NCBI GenBank assembly: GCA_025354885.1
Contig: JANXLY010000073.1
Span: 1 to 45,204 of the forward strand
Direction of reading: 5' to 3'
DNA: 45,204 bases
DNA from: Acidobacteriota bacterium
Lineage (GTDB): Bacteria > Acidobacteriota > Terriglobia > Bryobacterales > Bryobacteraceae
The notes beneath the pieces were generated by a model. That model did not search any database and was not told where the DNA came from. It was given only the letters and a program-made list of their open reading frames with translations. Each line of letters begins with the position of its first letter. Position 1 is the first letter of the stretch. The translations under genes were made by a program, and so were the position numbers. Shown here in pieces: positions 1-9,146 of this stretch.

Positions 1-1316
1 ACCGCATTGATGCCGAGGGTGCGCATGAGTGTGCTCTTGCCGGACATATTGGAACCACTGACAACCAGGATGCGCAGTTCGGGGCCGAGCCTGATGTTGT
101 TCGCAACAGCCTGTTCACGAGGCATAAGTGGATGGGTCAGGACTTCCGCTTCGAATTGCGGGCCGTCGATCAGGATGGTGGGAAAAACGCTGGCGGGGTT
201 TTCGTAATGGTACCCAGAGAGAGAGCTGAGAGCTTCGATTTCGCCGACTGCTTCGATCCAGACGCGCATGACTTTGCCGGAGTGGGCTCGCCAATCTTCG
301 AGGGCGAGGGCGAGGTGCAAGTCCCAGAGGACGAGCGGGCCAAGAATGCGAACGATGAAGTGGTCGCGAGAATCAACGAGTTCCATCCAGCGGCGGAGTT
401 GCGCGATGAGGCGAGATGGCGGGAAGCCCTCGACGTTCAGTTGGGCTCGCAGTTGGGCGAGTCGGGGTGACTGGAATTGTTCTGTTTCGATGCGGGCGAG
501 AACTTCGGAAAGGAGACCGACTTCGTGAGCAGCGCCTTCGGCGTTGCTGAGTACGTGTTTTGTTTCTTTCCGATAATGCCAGAGGATTCCCCCGCAAACG
601 AGGGCCATGCTGAGGTACGAAATGCGCAACCAGGGAAGTTCAGCACCCAGGATATCGGCGATGAGGGCGCAGGCCGCTGCCGCTCCGAAGAGCGAAATTA
701 GCCGGAAACTCATACGGGGAACTTTTTGAAAGGTGGCTTGAGCTTCGCCCCAAGCGGAGAGAGCGGCAGCGCGGAGTTGAGGCTGCTTTCCTGCCCCAAG
801 GATGGCAAGATCTTCGCGGAGATCGAGATTGGGGGTGAGTTCCTGAACCGCCTGCTGGCGATGCTCGATCGTTTCGATTGGAGCAGGATTGAGGAGCCAG
901 TGGGCCAGAGTCTGCTCGCCTGTGCGGGTGCGCGCCTGGCAGAGCAGTTCGAAGAGAGAACCACGGCCGAAGATGTCGAGGTCGCGGGCGTAGAGATGCT
1001 CTTCGGGGAGGTGCTGATCGCCTGAGTTGCCGATTCCGATCCACTTGCCTTTGAGCCGGGCGATGGATTGTTCGTAGAAGGATACGGCGCGTTCGAGGCG
1101 CTGTTGCGTATTGCTGAGGACCTGGATACGGATGCCGATCCAGAAAAAAATCAAGATGATGGTGCCGAGGGCCCACCAGTTGGTCCAGTAGATGGAGGCA
1201 AGGGCGGCAATCACCACGAGGAGTCGAATGTTGCCTAGTTTGGCAGCGGATTGATCTGAGCTGGCCAGAGAGCTTCGGCGCGCCGCAAGCCGCATTTCGT
1301 ATTGTTCTGCAGCCAT
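1..1316 (-). CDS. Membrane-anchored MutS-like ATPase (3' end outside window)
   Basis: About 438 residues are readable on the minus strand from an ATG at 1316, and the frame stays open to the window edge. The last readable part contains the MutS-type Walker A, GSNMSGKSTLMRTLG, near residue 420, so most of the ATPase domain lies outside. Unlike mismatch-repair MutS, the N-terminus has no mismatch-recognition domain. It starts with two hydrophobic segments at about residues 28-62, and a second pair lies near residues 205-250, followed by a helical core/lever-like region. This is the layout of the membrane-associated MutS-like proteins found in Acidobacteria and Bacteroidetes, whose function is unknown. 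A role in canonical mismatch repair should not be assumed. The start codon is 4 nt after the stop of the preceding gene, so the two are probably co-transcribed downstream of argR. The family call is firm; the role is open. Confidence 0.85.
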   Translation of the reverse strand, partial: MAAEQYEMRLAARRSSLASSDQSAAKLGNIRLLVVIAALASIYWTNWWALGTIILIFFWIGIRIQVLSNTQQRLERAVSFYEQSIARLKGKWIGIGNSGDQHLPEEHLYARDLDIFGRGSLFELLCQARTRTGEQTLAHWLLNPAPIETIEHRQQAVQELTPNLDLREDLAILGAGKQPQLRAAALSAWGEAQATFQKVPRMSFRLISLFGAAAACALIADILGAELPWLRISYLSMALVCGGILWHYRKETKHVLSNAEGAAHEVGLLSEVLARIETEQFQSPRLAQLRAQLNVEGFPPSRLIAQLRRWMELVDSRDHFIVRILGPLVLWDLHLALALEDWRAHSGKVMRVWIEAVGEIEALSSLSGYHYENPASVFPTILIDGPQFEAEVLTHPLMPREQAVANNIRLGPELRILVVSGSNMSGKSTLMRTLGINA

Positions 1317-1320
1317 AGCT

Positions 1321-2103
1321 TCATTGTCCCATCGAGGCCTGATTGTTTATGAAGTAATCGTGGTCTTCTTCGCCTTTGATGTAGCGCACGTTAAGCCAGG
1401 CGACAATGCGCCCATTGGGAGCAACCCAGACTTCGATCACGCCAATGTCACCGGGCTTGCTGTAAGCCGGGTCCTTTGTGGCCTGTGCGCTGCGAATTGC
1501 TTCGTAGTATTCGCTCTCGCTGATCAATTTTGAGGTGGCGGCATCGGGGGCGGATGTGGCCTTTCTCGGGATTGAAGGGGGTAGCGAAGAGTCGATTTGT
1601 TGGGCCGCTCTTTCGATTCGCTGACGAGTTTCTGGATTGAGGGATTTGGCGGCTGCGGTGAGGAGCATTGCGGCTATTTGAGGTCGAACGGCAGGGGAGA
1701 GGACGGCCAGGAAAGTATCGAAAGTTTGGAGCTGGTCTTCGAGGTCTTCGCACTCAAAACCTGGAAGCACTTCTGCGAGATTGAACAGCACTCCAGGGAT
1801 TTGATCGGAGCCCAATTCGATGCTCTCCTTGCGGTGAGTGCCCGAAGGCAATGCTTGCTGAGCGGCGGATTCGATGCGTTGGCGCGTTTCCGTATTACTG
1901 GCTTTGGATGCGGCGCATCTGAGGATTGCCGCAATTTCAGGACGTGCGGTGGTGGAGAGAAGGGCGAGGAAAATATCGAAAGTCTGCAGCTGGCATTCGA
2001 GGTTCGCGCCTTCAAAGCCGGGCAGGAGTTCGGCGAGAGTGAGGAGCACTTCAGGGATTTGATTGGAGCCCAATTCGATTCGTTGGGAATCGCTGTTTTG
2101 CAT
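1321..2103 (-). CDS. Unrecognised protein with internal tandem duplication
   Basis: A 260-residue protein read from ATG 2103, the first good start after the argR stop (13 nt gap, weak ribosome site). A longer upstream frame exists but would run through argR. Residues 9-83 and 95-169 are two copies of one helical-looking unit with an 86-residue period. By hand alignment about two thirds of positions are identical, including the shared strings LPGFE, QLQTFD and ETRQRIE. A Ser/Pro/Ala linker leads to a different C-terminal part (about residues 190-260, from KLISESEYYEAI to the end) that looks alpha/beta. No signal peptide or membrane segment is seen. I do not recognise the family. It sits between argR and the MutS-like gene in a tightly packed string, so it is probably co-expressed with them. 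That alone does not give a function. Confidence 0.7.
   Translation of the reverse strand: MQNSDSQRIELGSNQIPEVLLTLAELLPGFEGANLECQLQTFDIFLALLSTTARPEIAAILRCAASKASNTETRQRIESAAQQALPSGTHRKESIELGSDQIPGVLFNLAEVLPGFECEDLEDQLQTFDTFLAVLSPAVRPQIAAMLLTAAAKSLNPETRQRIERAAQQIDSSLPPSIPRKATSAPDAATSKLISESEYYEAIRSAQATKDPAYSKPGDIGVIEVWVAPNGRIVAWLNVRYIKGEEDHDYFINNQASMGQ
1597..2079 (-). repeat. Intragenic tandem duplication (258-bp period)
   Basis: Two diverged copies of a 75-codon unit at 2079-1855 and 1821-1597, separated by an 11-codon linker, inside the unrecognised gene at 1321-2103. The similarity is clear in protein and still visible in DNA, which fits a fairly old in-frame duplication kept under selection. 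Confidence 0.85.
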
Positions 2104-2116
2104 GATCCGAGTGCCG

Positions 2117-2539
2117 CTAAGCGAAGTTGCCGAGCTCGCGGGCGAGGCCAGAGGCTTGAGCAGCATCTGGCATTGCAATGAAGATGGTGTCGTCGCCGGC
2201 GATAGTGCCCACGATGTTGGGCCAGGTTTCGGTATCGAGTGCGATTGCGAGCGACATGGCATGGCCGGGCGAAGTTTTGATGACGACCAGGTTTTGCGCG
2301 GCAACCGCAGAGACCATGAACTCGCGGGCAAGGGAGTGAAAATTCGAAGCTTGGTGGCCGAGATCGGAATAGCCTTGGGCAGTCTTAACGAGGCCGAGTT
2401 CACGGATGTCGCGCGAGAGGGTGACTTGCGTCGCTTCGATTCCGCGCCCCTTGAGAAGCTGCGCCAACTGCTCCTGGGTGTGAATTTCGTCCTCGCGAAT
2501 CAGCTTCTGGATTTGCTGGTGGCGTTCGAGTTTGTTCAT
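2117..2539 (-). CDS. argR: Arginine repressor ArgR
   Basis: A 140-residue protein of normal ArgR length. Residues 1-65 form the winged-helix DNA-binding domain with the family pattern around ATQVTLSRDIRELGLVK. The C-terminal half carries the arginine-binding and hexamerisation motif GTIAGDDTIFIA. ArgR binds ARG boxes when loaded with arginine and represses arginine biosynthesis. Its ATG overlaps the argH stop in an ATGA arrangement, so it is translationally coupled to argH. A near-consensus ARG box precedes argF at the head of the arg genes, so argR probably represses its own transcript together with argF and argH. Confidence 0.96.
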   Translation of the reverse strand: MNKLERHQQIQKLIREDEIHTQEQLAQLLKGRGIEATQVTLSRDIRELGLVKTAQGYSDLGHQASNFHSLAREFMVSAVAAQNLVVIKTSPGHAMSLAIALDTETWPNIVGTIAGDDTIFIAMPDAAQASGLARELGNFA

Positions 2540-3924
2540 AGTTGCTCGAGACGGGCTTGTGCTTCGAGCAGCGCAGCGGCGACAGTCTGCGGGGCGGTTC
2601 CACCGGACACGACACGGGTTTTCATACCGTGGCGGGGGTCTTTGAGGATCGGCACAAAGTCAGCGGTGAATTGGGGGTCGAAGGTTTGCAGTTCTTCGGC
2701 AGTGAATGAGGCAGGGTTCTTGCCACTCTTGATGCCGTGGAGAACCAGGCGTCCAGCGAGTTTGTGGGCCTGATGAAAAGGCAGACCGGCACGCGAGAGC
2801 GCTTCGGCGATGTCGGTTGCGACGACCCAGGATTCGGCGCAGGCTTGTTCGGGGATTTCGGGATTGAGAGTGAGGTTGCGGGCGACGATGGCGGTCATGT
2901 TCAGACAGGAGATGGTCTGATCCGCCGAATCGAAAAGTTGCTCCTTGTCCTCTTGCATGTCGCGATTGTAAGTAAGTGGGAGGCCTTTCATCGTAACGAA
3001 CAATGCTGAGTAGGCACCGAAGACACGACCGCATTTACCGCGGATGAGTTCCAGAGAATCAGGATTTTTCTTTTGAGGCATCAGGCTGGAACCGGAGGTG
3101 ACGGCGTCGCTCAATTCGAGCCAGCGGAATTCTTCGCTCGAATAGAGGATCCAGTCTTCGGCCAGACGGGAGAGATGCAGCATGATGAGATTTGCGGCAT
3201 GCATGTAGTCGAGAACAAAGTCCCGATCTGCGGAGACATCCATCGAGTTGCGGGTAGTTGCCGCGAAGCCAAGATCGCGGGCAATCGAAGGTCGATCAAA
3301 GGGAAAGGCGCTGCCGGCGAGCGCGCCGCTTCCGAGCGGCAGAACGTTGGTGCGGGCGTGAACCTGCTGGAGTCTCTCCATATCGCGGGCAAACATCTCG
3401 AAGTAAGCAAGGAGGTAATGAGGCCAGAGGACGGCTTGGGCCCGGCGCATGTGTGTGTAGCCTGGGATCGCCGCATGCGGGTATTTGTTTGCAAGCTGCA
3501 AGATCTCGGCGAGTAGATTCTTGGTTGCGAAGATCGTGGTTTCAATGGTCGACCGGAGCCAGAGGCGGGTGTCGAGGGAAACCTGTTCGTTGCGGCTACG
3601 GCCGGTGTGGATCTTGTCGGCCAGTGCTCCGGTTTTGATTTTGAGCTGGCGTATGACGAAGGAGTGGACGTCCTCGTCGCTTGCACCGTCGAAGTAGGCG
3701 GGGTTCTTTGCTTCGAGCTGAATTTCTTCAAAGGCTGCGACGATGCGGGCGCGTTCGTCCGCATTGAGTATTCCAACACTTTCGAGGGCGCGGGCAAAAG
3801 CTTGTGAGCCCTGAATATCAGCCTCAATCAGACGTTTGTCGAAATGAAGGGATTCGGAAAACTTCTCAAAATACTTGTCCTGGCCGACTTCAAAGCGGCC
3901 GCCATAAAGCTTCTCTTGCATCAT
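2536..3924 (-). CDS. argH: Argininosuccinate lyase
   Basis: A 462-residue enzyme that splits argininosuccinate into arginine and fumarate, the last step of arginine synthesis. The N-terminal LYGGRFE and the fumarase/aspartase superfamily signature GSSLMPQKKNPD are present. The catalytic-serine loop belongs to that signature. HTGRSRNEQ and GYTHMRRAQ match the other conserved active-site loops. It starts at ATG 3924, 7 nt after the argF stop and preceded by AGGAT. A second ATG follows immediately and could also serve. It overlaps argR by 4 nt. argG is not in this window. Confidence 0.97.
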   Translation of the reverse strand: MMQEKLYGGRFEVGQDKYFEKFSESLHFDKRLIEADIQGSQAFARALESVGILNADERARIVAAFEEIQLEAKNPAYFDGASDEDVHSFVIRQLKIKTGALADKIHTGRSRNEQVSLDTRLWLRSTIETTIFATKNLLAEILQLANKYPHAAIPGYTHMRRAQAVLWPHYLLAYFEMFARDMERLQQVHARTNVLPLGSGALAGSAFPFDRPSIARDLGFAATTRNSMDVSADRDFVLDYMHAANLIMLHLSRLAEDWILYSSEEFRWLELSDAVTSGSSLMPQKKNPDSLELIRGKCGRVFGAYSALFVTMKGLPLTYNRDMQEDKEQLFDSADQTISCLNMTAIVARNLTLNPEIPEQACAESWVVATDIAEALSRAGLPFHQAHKLAGRLVLHGIKSGKNPASFTAEELQTFDPQFTADFVPILKDPRHGMKTRVVSGGTAPQTVAAALLEAQARLEQL

Positions 3925-3931
3925 TTTTATC

Positions 3932-4903
3932 CTAAGCGAGCAGCATCAAGAGTAGAGCTTTTTGAGCATGCAGACGATTTTCAGCTTGATCGAAAACGGC
4001 AGACTGCGGGGATTCGATCACCGCGTCGGTGACTTCCTGGCCGCGCTTGGCGGGAAGGCAGTGGAGGAAGATGGCCTCACGCGAAGCAGCATTCATCAAG
4101 TCAGAGTTGACCTGGAATGGAGCGAAAGTGCGGATGCGCTCTGCGGCCTCGGACTCTTGACCCATGCTGGTCCAGACGTCGGTATAGACGACCTGTGAAG
4201 ACCGTACACCAACAAGCGGGTCGTTGGTCACGCTGACGGCACCGCCATTTTGACGCGCAAATTGAGTAGCCTGAGCAAGGACATCGGCGTTTGGTTCGTA
4301 GCCTACGGGGCAGGCGACACAAACAGTCATGCCCATCCTGGCGCCGTTGAGGAGCAGAGAGTGGGCGACGTTGTTGCCATCGCCGACAAAGCAGAGCTTG
4401 ATGCCAGCGAGAGTTTCAAAGCGTTCTTTGATCGTCTGCAGATCGGCAAAGCTCTGGCAGGGATGATACATGTCGCTGAGAGCATTGATTACAGGGACGC
4501 TGGACCATTCGGCAAGTTCGTCGATGGTGGACTGCAGGAAGGTGCGGGCAACAATGGCGTTGGTCCAACGGTCGAGATTGCGGGCGATGTCTTTGGTTGG
4601 CTCGCGATCTCCGATGGGGCCAATGGAGGCAACGGCGTCGCCGCCGAGTTGCTTGATGGCAAGTTCAAAGGTGAGGCGGGTGCGGAGCGACGGTTTTTCG
4701 AAGAGAAGGCTTAGGTAGCGATGGCGCAAGGTTGTGGCGAACCGCGTTGGATTACGTTTGATTTCAGTGGCGAGGTGGAGGAGTTCGCGGAGTTCGATAT
4801 CGGTGATGGAAAGATCAGAGCTTAGATCACCTGAAGCGATTCGTGGGGCCTGAGGGGAGGCATCGGAGGAGAGAGCTGCGGACATCACTGTATTTTTATT
4901 CAA
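3932..4903 (-). CDS. argF: Ornithine carbamoyltransferase
   Basis: Makes citrulline from ornithine and carbamoyl phosphate. The carbamoyl-phosphate loop is FEKPSLRTR (residues 68-76). The family motif HPCQ follows DMY near residue 148, TDVWTSMGQE fits OTCase, and HCLPAKRGQEVTD lies near residue 278. These favour ornithine rather than N-acetylornithine or putrescine as the acceptor. The longest frame starts at TTG 4903, with AAGGG immediately adjacent, which is poor spacing. GTG 4888 or ATG 4885 (MSAALSS) are realistic alternatives, and the first 25 or so residues look non-conserved. argH follows after 7 nt. The ARG box at 4908-4925 lies directly upstream. Confidence 0.95.
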   Translation of the reverse strand: MNKNTVMSAALSSDASPQAPRIASGDLSSDLSITDIELRELLHLATEIKRNPTRFATTLRHRYLSLLFEKPSLRTRLTFELAIKQLGGDAVASIGPIGDREPTKDIARNLDRWTNAIVARTFLQSTIDELAEWSSVPVINALSDMYHPCQSFADLQTIKERFETLAGIKLCFVGDGNNVAHSLLLNGARMGMTVCVACPVGYEPNADVLAQATQFARQNGGAVSVTNDPLVGVRSSQVVYTDVWTSMGQESEAAERIRTFAPFQVNSDLMNAASREAIFLHCLPAKRGQEVTDAVIESPQSAVFDQAENRLHAQKALLLMLLA

Positions 4904-4907
4904 CCCT

Positions 4908-4925
4908 TATGAATAATAATACAAT
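4908..4925. promoter_or_regulatory. ARG box (ArgR operator)
   Basis: The plus strand reads TATGAATAATAATACAAT. Against the ArgR consensus wnTGAATwwwwATTCAnw only one core base differs (ATACA instead of ATTCA). It lies in the 41-nt gap between the phosphodiesterase stop and argF, right at the argF start. A minus-strand TATAAA a few bases further upstream could be the -10 element. argR itself is in the same gene string, so negative autoregulation is likely. Confidence 0.8.
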
Positions 4926-4944
4926 TTATAATGGAAAAGTTAGT

Positions 4945-6666
4945 TCAGATTCCGAGGAGACGCAGGACAAGTGGAGCGACGTCGACGCTGCGCATGGTGA
5001 CAGGGCGAGAGTGCAGGTCCGGGCCGTAAGCGATGAACAGCGCGAGCATGTCACTGCGGGTTGGCAGGAGACCGTGCACCCCATGAGGAGTTTCTAACTT
5101 TGCAATTGCCGGTAGTTTTGCGGCAAAGGAAATAGTGAAGCCAGGGGAGAGATCGAAGTAAAGATCGCCGCCGTTTTCTCCGCCGATTCCGAACTTGGCA
5201 GCAGATTCCGAGGGCCAGAACCACTCCGAGAAAACTTTGGTATTTCCATCGCGGATGTCAGAAAGTTTTTGCTTCAACTCTTCGAGGAGAGCCTTGTCAG
5301 TGCGGTCCTTGAGTCGGAAAAATTGAGCCCCAGCAATTACTCGGTCCGCGTAGCCGAGGTCTTTCAGAATCGTGTTGAGACGGATTTCATGAGTAGCGAC
5401 CGTCATGCCGTGATCACTAACGATTACAAAATGATCCTGTTCTTTCAGGAGCAGGCGGATCTCTTCTATGCGCCAATCCACGATCTGATAACCCCAGCGG
5501 CGGTATGGCTCGGTGAAACGGTCCCCGAGAGCAGCCTCAGGTTTCCACATGTGGAGCAAGTCGTCGGCAGTGCTGATGTAGTCAACGATCAGACGCGGGC
5601 CGAATTCGTCAAGGAGTGCGCGGGTATGACGCATGGATTGACGAGCGTGCAGCTCAAGAGTCTCCATCCAGCGACGCTCGGCGAGGCCGTCGGCGTTGCG
5701 CTTGCCAAATTGCCCCGTCTCATAAAATTTACCTGCACCATTGCCGATGAAGGCTCCGGCAGAATTGAGCAGCCTTTCCTTGAATTTGATGGCCTGCGTT
5801 TCGCCATCCGCACAGACGCTGATCTCTTTGCCCTGGGTTTGATAGAGCATGAATTCTTTGCCGTCGGCGCTGAGTTCGAAGAGGCGAAAGTGGACCGCTG
5901 TCAGATTGGCGACGGGGAGGGCCTCGCTGAAATAGCGAGCCAGAGGCCGGGTCTTGCTGGCTTGGCGGACGGGCTCGATTTCACCGTCCCTCAGAGTGGC
6001 ATCGACATAGCGTTTGCCGCTGTAAGCGGTCATGCGGAGGGTGTCGTAGCGGAGGCTTTTGGCAAAGACTGCGCCCGCAAACTGAATGCGGCCGGATGAA
6101 TAGCGAAAATAGTGGATGAGCTGTCGGCTTTTTTCAGGAATAATGAATCCTTCGGGAGCCATGTCGAGCCAGGTTACATCACTTGCATGGACCAGCTTTT
6201 CTGGTGCTACTTCTGCAGTCTGGTAGCCATTCATGAGCGTGACATTCGGGCCACTGTTGAATTGGTTGCAGGGGAAGCCCTGGGTGGTATTGTGGGCAAC
6301 CGATTTCACTCCAGCTCGACCCGCTTGCACCCAAAACATTTCTGAGCGCAATTGGTCGGAGCGAAATCCGTTGGCGTGTTCCGTAAAACTGGTGGGAATG
6401 GTGTTGGCGGTAATGCCATTTACGTTGCCATAGACGCCAGTGAAAATGCTGGCGTGCCCGGGAGCAGTGAGCGACGGAAACGCAGTCTGCATGGGGGCGT
6501 AAATTCCATCTCCGGCCAGACGCTTCAAAGCCTTCAGCTCGGAGGATGCCGGGTCTTCGGAGAAAGACTGATAGCCCATGCCGTCGAGACTGATTAGGAA
6601 CACGCGTCCTTTCTGCTGTGCCCCGAGTGGAAAGAGTGTAAGCAGACAGAGCAGAAGAGGACGCAT
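4945..6666 (-). CDS. Secreted type I phosphodiesterase / nucleotide pyrophosphatase family protein
   Basis: 573 residues with a short signal peptide ending LFPLGA before QQ, so it is exported. It carries the alkaline-phosphatase-fold motifs in order: LISLDGMG (metal-binding Asp28), FPSLTAPGHASIFTG (nucleophile Thr67), a metal site around DYISTADDLLHMW, VSDHGM, and a C-terminal metal His in THGVHGL. The family hydrolyses phosphodiester or phosphomonoester bonds with two zinc ions; the substrate cannot be read from sequence. The start ATG 6666 is 2 nt from the leuS stop, so it is co-transcribed with leuS. The stop lies only 41 nt before argF, so the argF promoter must overlap this gene's 3' end. 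Confidence 0.88.
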   Translation of the reverse strand: MRPLLLCLLTLFPLGAQQKGRVFLISLDGMGYQSFSEDPASSELKALKRLAGDGIYAPMQTAFPSLTAPGHASIFTGVYGNVNGITANTIPTSFTEHANGFRSDQLRSEMFWVQAGRAGVKSVAHNTTQGFPCNQFNSGPNVTLMNGYQTAEVAPEKLVHASDVTWLDMAPEGFIIPEKSRQLIHYFRYSSGRIQFAGAVFAKSLRYDTLRMTAYSGKRYVDATLRDGEIEPVRQASKTRPLARYFSEALPVANLTAVHFRLFELSADGKEFMLYQTQGKEISVCADGETQAIKFKERLLNSAGAFIGNGAGKFYETGQFGKRNADGLAERRWMETLELHARQSMRHTRALLDEFGPRLIVDYISTADDLLHMWKPEAALGDRFTEPYRRWGYQIVDWRIEEIRLLLKEQDHFVIVSDHGMTVATHEIRLNTILKDLGYADRVIAGAQFFRLKDRTDKALLEELKQKLSDIRDGNTKVFSEWFWPSESAAKFGIGGENGGDLYFDLSPGFTISFAAKLPAIAKLETPHGVHGLLPTRSDMLALFIAYGPDLHSRPVTMRSVDVAPLVLRLLGI

Positions 6667-6668
6667 TG

Positions 6669-9116
6669 TTAGCCTTTGATGACGATGTTGACCATCTTGC
6701 CCGGTAGTGCGATGACCCGGACAATTTCCCTGCCTAGGATAAAGTCCGAGACTTTTTCGTCGGCAAGTGCAGCAGCTTCGAGCTGTTCTTTCGTGGAGCC
6801 GGTAGCGACAATGATCTTGCCGCGCAGTTTGCCGTTCACCTGAACCGGGACTTCGACTTCGTCTTCGATCAGGTAGCTTTCATTGACGCTCGGCCAGGCG
6901 TGGCGGAAGACAGGTGCGACCTCTCCAATCTCTTCCCACAACTCTTCGGCGATGAAAGGCGTAAAGGGTTCGAGCATCAGGATCAGCGACTTCAGAATTT
7001 CAGGAAGCGCTGCGGCAGTGAGGCCTTCTTCGCAGGCATAGAGTTCATTGGTGAGTTCCATGAGTGCGGCGATGCAGGTGTTGAAATGCCAGCGCTGCTC
7101 GAAGTCGAGAGTGATCTTGGCAATGGTCAGGTGGAGCTTGCGCAGTGCTCGCTTGTCAGCGGCACTGAAGACGTCTACTGCATCGTGAAGGCGATCAACG
7201 TTTCGTGTAACGAAGCGATAGACGCGACCGAGGAAGCGGTATTGGCCTTCAACGCCGGACTGTTGCCAGTCCATATCCTTGTCGGGGGGAGCGGCGAAAA
7301 GTACGTAGAGACGGCAGGTGTCAGCCCCAAATTCAGCGGTGAGCACTTCTGGATCGACGATGTTCCCGAGGCTCTTGGACATCTTGGCACCATCCTTGAG
7401 AACCATGCCCTGAGTGAAGAGTTTCTTCGCCGGTTCGGAGTTCTCGATCAGCCCAAGGTCGTGCATGACCTTGGTCCAAAAACGCGAGTAGATGAGGTGG
7501 AGGATGGCGTGTTCGACTCCGCCGATGTACTGATCGATGGGAAACCACTGAGCAATCACCTTGGGATCGAAGGGAGCAGCGCTGTTTTTGGGGTCGCAGT
7601 AGCGGTAGAAGTACCAGGAGGAATCAACGAAGGTATCCATCGTGTCGGTTTCGCGACGTGCCGGAGCACCACACTTGGGACAGGTAGTCTTCCAGAAGCT
7701 TTCGTGACGAGCAAGAGGAGACTCACCAGCGCCGGTGATCTCGACATCGAGCGGCAGCAGCACGGGCAGGTCTTCATCCTTCACCGGTTGAATGCCACAA
7801 GTGGCGCAGTGAATGATCGGAATGGGAGTGCCCCAATAGCGCTGGCGAGAGACGCCCCAATCCTTGAGACGATAAGTGATCGCGCCGACGCCAAAGCCCT
7901 TTGCTGCAGCGTGGGCGGTCATCTTATTACGGGCTTCTGCGGTCGGAAGGCCTGAATATTCGCCGGAGTTGACGCTAATACCGTAGTCACCGAATGCGGC
8001 TGTTACGGGCTCTTCCAATTCGCCGCCGACGGGCTTTACGACAGAGAAGATCGGGATGCCGTACTTGGTGCAAAATTCAAAATCGCGCTCGTCGTGGGCA
8101 GGAACGGCCATGATCGCGCCCGTGCCGTATCCCATCAAAACGAAGTTACCGATCCAGATCGGAGTCTTTGCACCGTTGTATGGATTTATGGCGAAGCGCC
8201 CGGTGGGGAAACCGTCTTTATTGAGGCTGGTTGGATCTTTGCGATCCTGATCGTCGACCATCGCCTTGAGTTGCGCTTGTCCTGAGGCGCCCACGAGTTC
8301 AGCTGCCATGGGGTGTTCGGGCGCAAGAATCAGACAAGTTGCGCCGTAGATGGTATCGACACGTGTCGTGAAAACGCGAATCTTTTCGGTAGAAGCTTCG
8401 AGGGCGAAATCGACTTCAGCGCCTTCGCTCTTGCCGATCCAGTTGCGCTGCATGATGAGCACGCGCTCTGGCCAGCCTTCTTCCAGGTTCTTGATGTCGG
8501 CGAGGAGTTCTTCAGCATAGGCAGTCGTTCTCAAAAACCACTGCTCGAGGCTGCGTTGTTCGACTGCGATTTCTTCGTGACGCCAGCAACAACCATTGAC
8601 GACCTGCTCATTGGCAAGCACGGTTGCGCATTCGGAACACCAGTTGACGAGCGACTTTTTCTGATAAGCGAGTCCGCGTTCAAACATGCGGAGAAAGAAC
8701 CACTGGTTCCAGCGATAATACTCAGGCTCGCAGGTGGCGATTTCGCGATCCCAATCGAGAGAGAAGCCGAGGCGTTTGAGGCCTTTCTTCATCTGCGAAA
8801 TATTTTGAAGGGTCCACTCGCGAGGTTGGCGTCCGAATTTGAGGGCGGCATTTTCGGCGGGCAGTCCAAAGGCATCCCAACCCATTGGATGGAGCACGTC
8901 GTAGCCGCGCATTCGCATGAAGCGGGCTAGCGCGTCGCCGATCGAGTAATTGCGCGCATGCCCCATGTGAAGGCGACCACTGGGGTAAGGCAACATCTCA
9001 AGAACGTAATATTTTCTGGTTGGGTTCTCGGGAGTCTTATAAAGAGTAGGATCCTGCTCCCAACGGGCATGCCACTTCTCTTCGATTTCTTGGTGTAGGT
9101 ATTGCTTTTCGGGCAT
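6669..9116 (-). CDS. leuS: Leucyl-tRNA synthetase
   Basis: An 815-residue class I synthetase of normal bacterial length. The HIGH-type motif is HMGH (residues 50-53) after [11 protein letters not shown], and KMSKSLGN lies near residue 577. The inserted editing domain is present, with [10 protein letters not shown] and a [15 protein letters not shown] segment. Cysteine pairs that may bind zinc occur in [14 protein letters not shown] and in [10 protein letters not shown]. The C-terminal domain ends with the usual beta-rich tail. It starts at ATG 9116, with GGAGG 13 nt upstream inside a small hairpin. It lies 30 nt downstream of the aldo/keto reductase stop and 2 nt from the phosphodiesterase gene. 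Confidence 0.98.
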   Translation of the reverse strand: MPEKQYLHQEIEEKWHARWEQDPTLYKTPENPTRKYYVLEMLPYPSGRLHMGHARNYSIGDALARFMRMRGYDVLHPMGWDAFGLPAENAALKFGRQPREWTLQNISQMKKGLKRLGFSLDWDREIATCEPEYYRWNQWFFLRMFERGLAYQKKSLVNWCSECATVLANEQVVNGCCWRHEEIAVEQRSLEQWFLRTTAYAEELLADIKNLEEGWPERVLIMQRNWIGKSEGAEVDFALEASTEKIRVFTTRVDTIYGATCLILAPEHPMAAELVGASGQAQLKAMVDDQDRKDPTSLNKDGFPTGRFAINPYNGAKTPIWIGNFVLMGYGTGAIMAVPAHDERDFEFCTKYGIPIFSVVKPVGGELEEPVTAAFGDYGISVNSGEYSGLPTAEARNKMTAHAAAKGFGVGAITYRLKDWGVSRQRYWGTPIPIIHCATCGIQPVKDEDLPVLLPLDVEITGAGESPLARHESFWKTTCPKCGAPARRETDTMDTFVDSSWYFYRYCDPKNSAAPFDPKVIAQWFPIDQYIGGVEHAILHLIYSRFWTKVMHDLGLIENSEPAKKLFTQGMVLKDGAKMSKSLGNIVDPEVLTAEFGADTCRLYVLFAAPPDKDMDWQQSGVEGQYRFLGRVYRFVTRNVDRLHDAVDVFSAADKRALRKLHLTIAKITLDFEQRWHFNTCIAALMELTNELYACEEGLTAAALPEILKSLILMLEPFTPFIAEELWEEIGEVAPVFRHAWPSVNESYLIEDEVEVPVQVNGKLRGKIIVATGSTKEQLEAAALADEKVSDFILGREIVRVIALPGKMVNIVIKG

Positions 9117-9118
9117 TG

Positions 9119-9135
9119 TGGAGGGTAAACCTCCA
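9119..9135 (-). promoter_or_regulatory. Hairpin enclosing the leuS ribosome-binding site
   Basis: On the minus strand TGGAGG and CCTCCA form a perfect 6-bp stem around a 5-nt loop. The left arm contains GGAGG, the best Shine-Dalgarno match for leuS. When folded the stem would hide that site. It has no following T-run, so it is not an intrinsic terminator. Confidence 0.5.
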
Positions 9136-9146
9136 ATGTAACGCGC

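Noticed and set aside
5269..6099. A 276-codon open frame on the plus strand
   Set aside because: It lies wholly inside the phosphodiesterase gene on the other strand, whose motifs are intact. The plus-strand product has no recognisable domain and is a codon-bias shadow.
6900..7955. A 351-codon open frame on the plus strand
   Set aside because: It is antisense to leuS, which is complete with HIGH and KMSKS. The frame mirrors its third-position bias.
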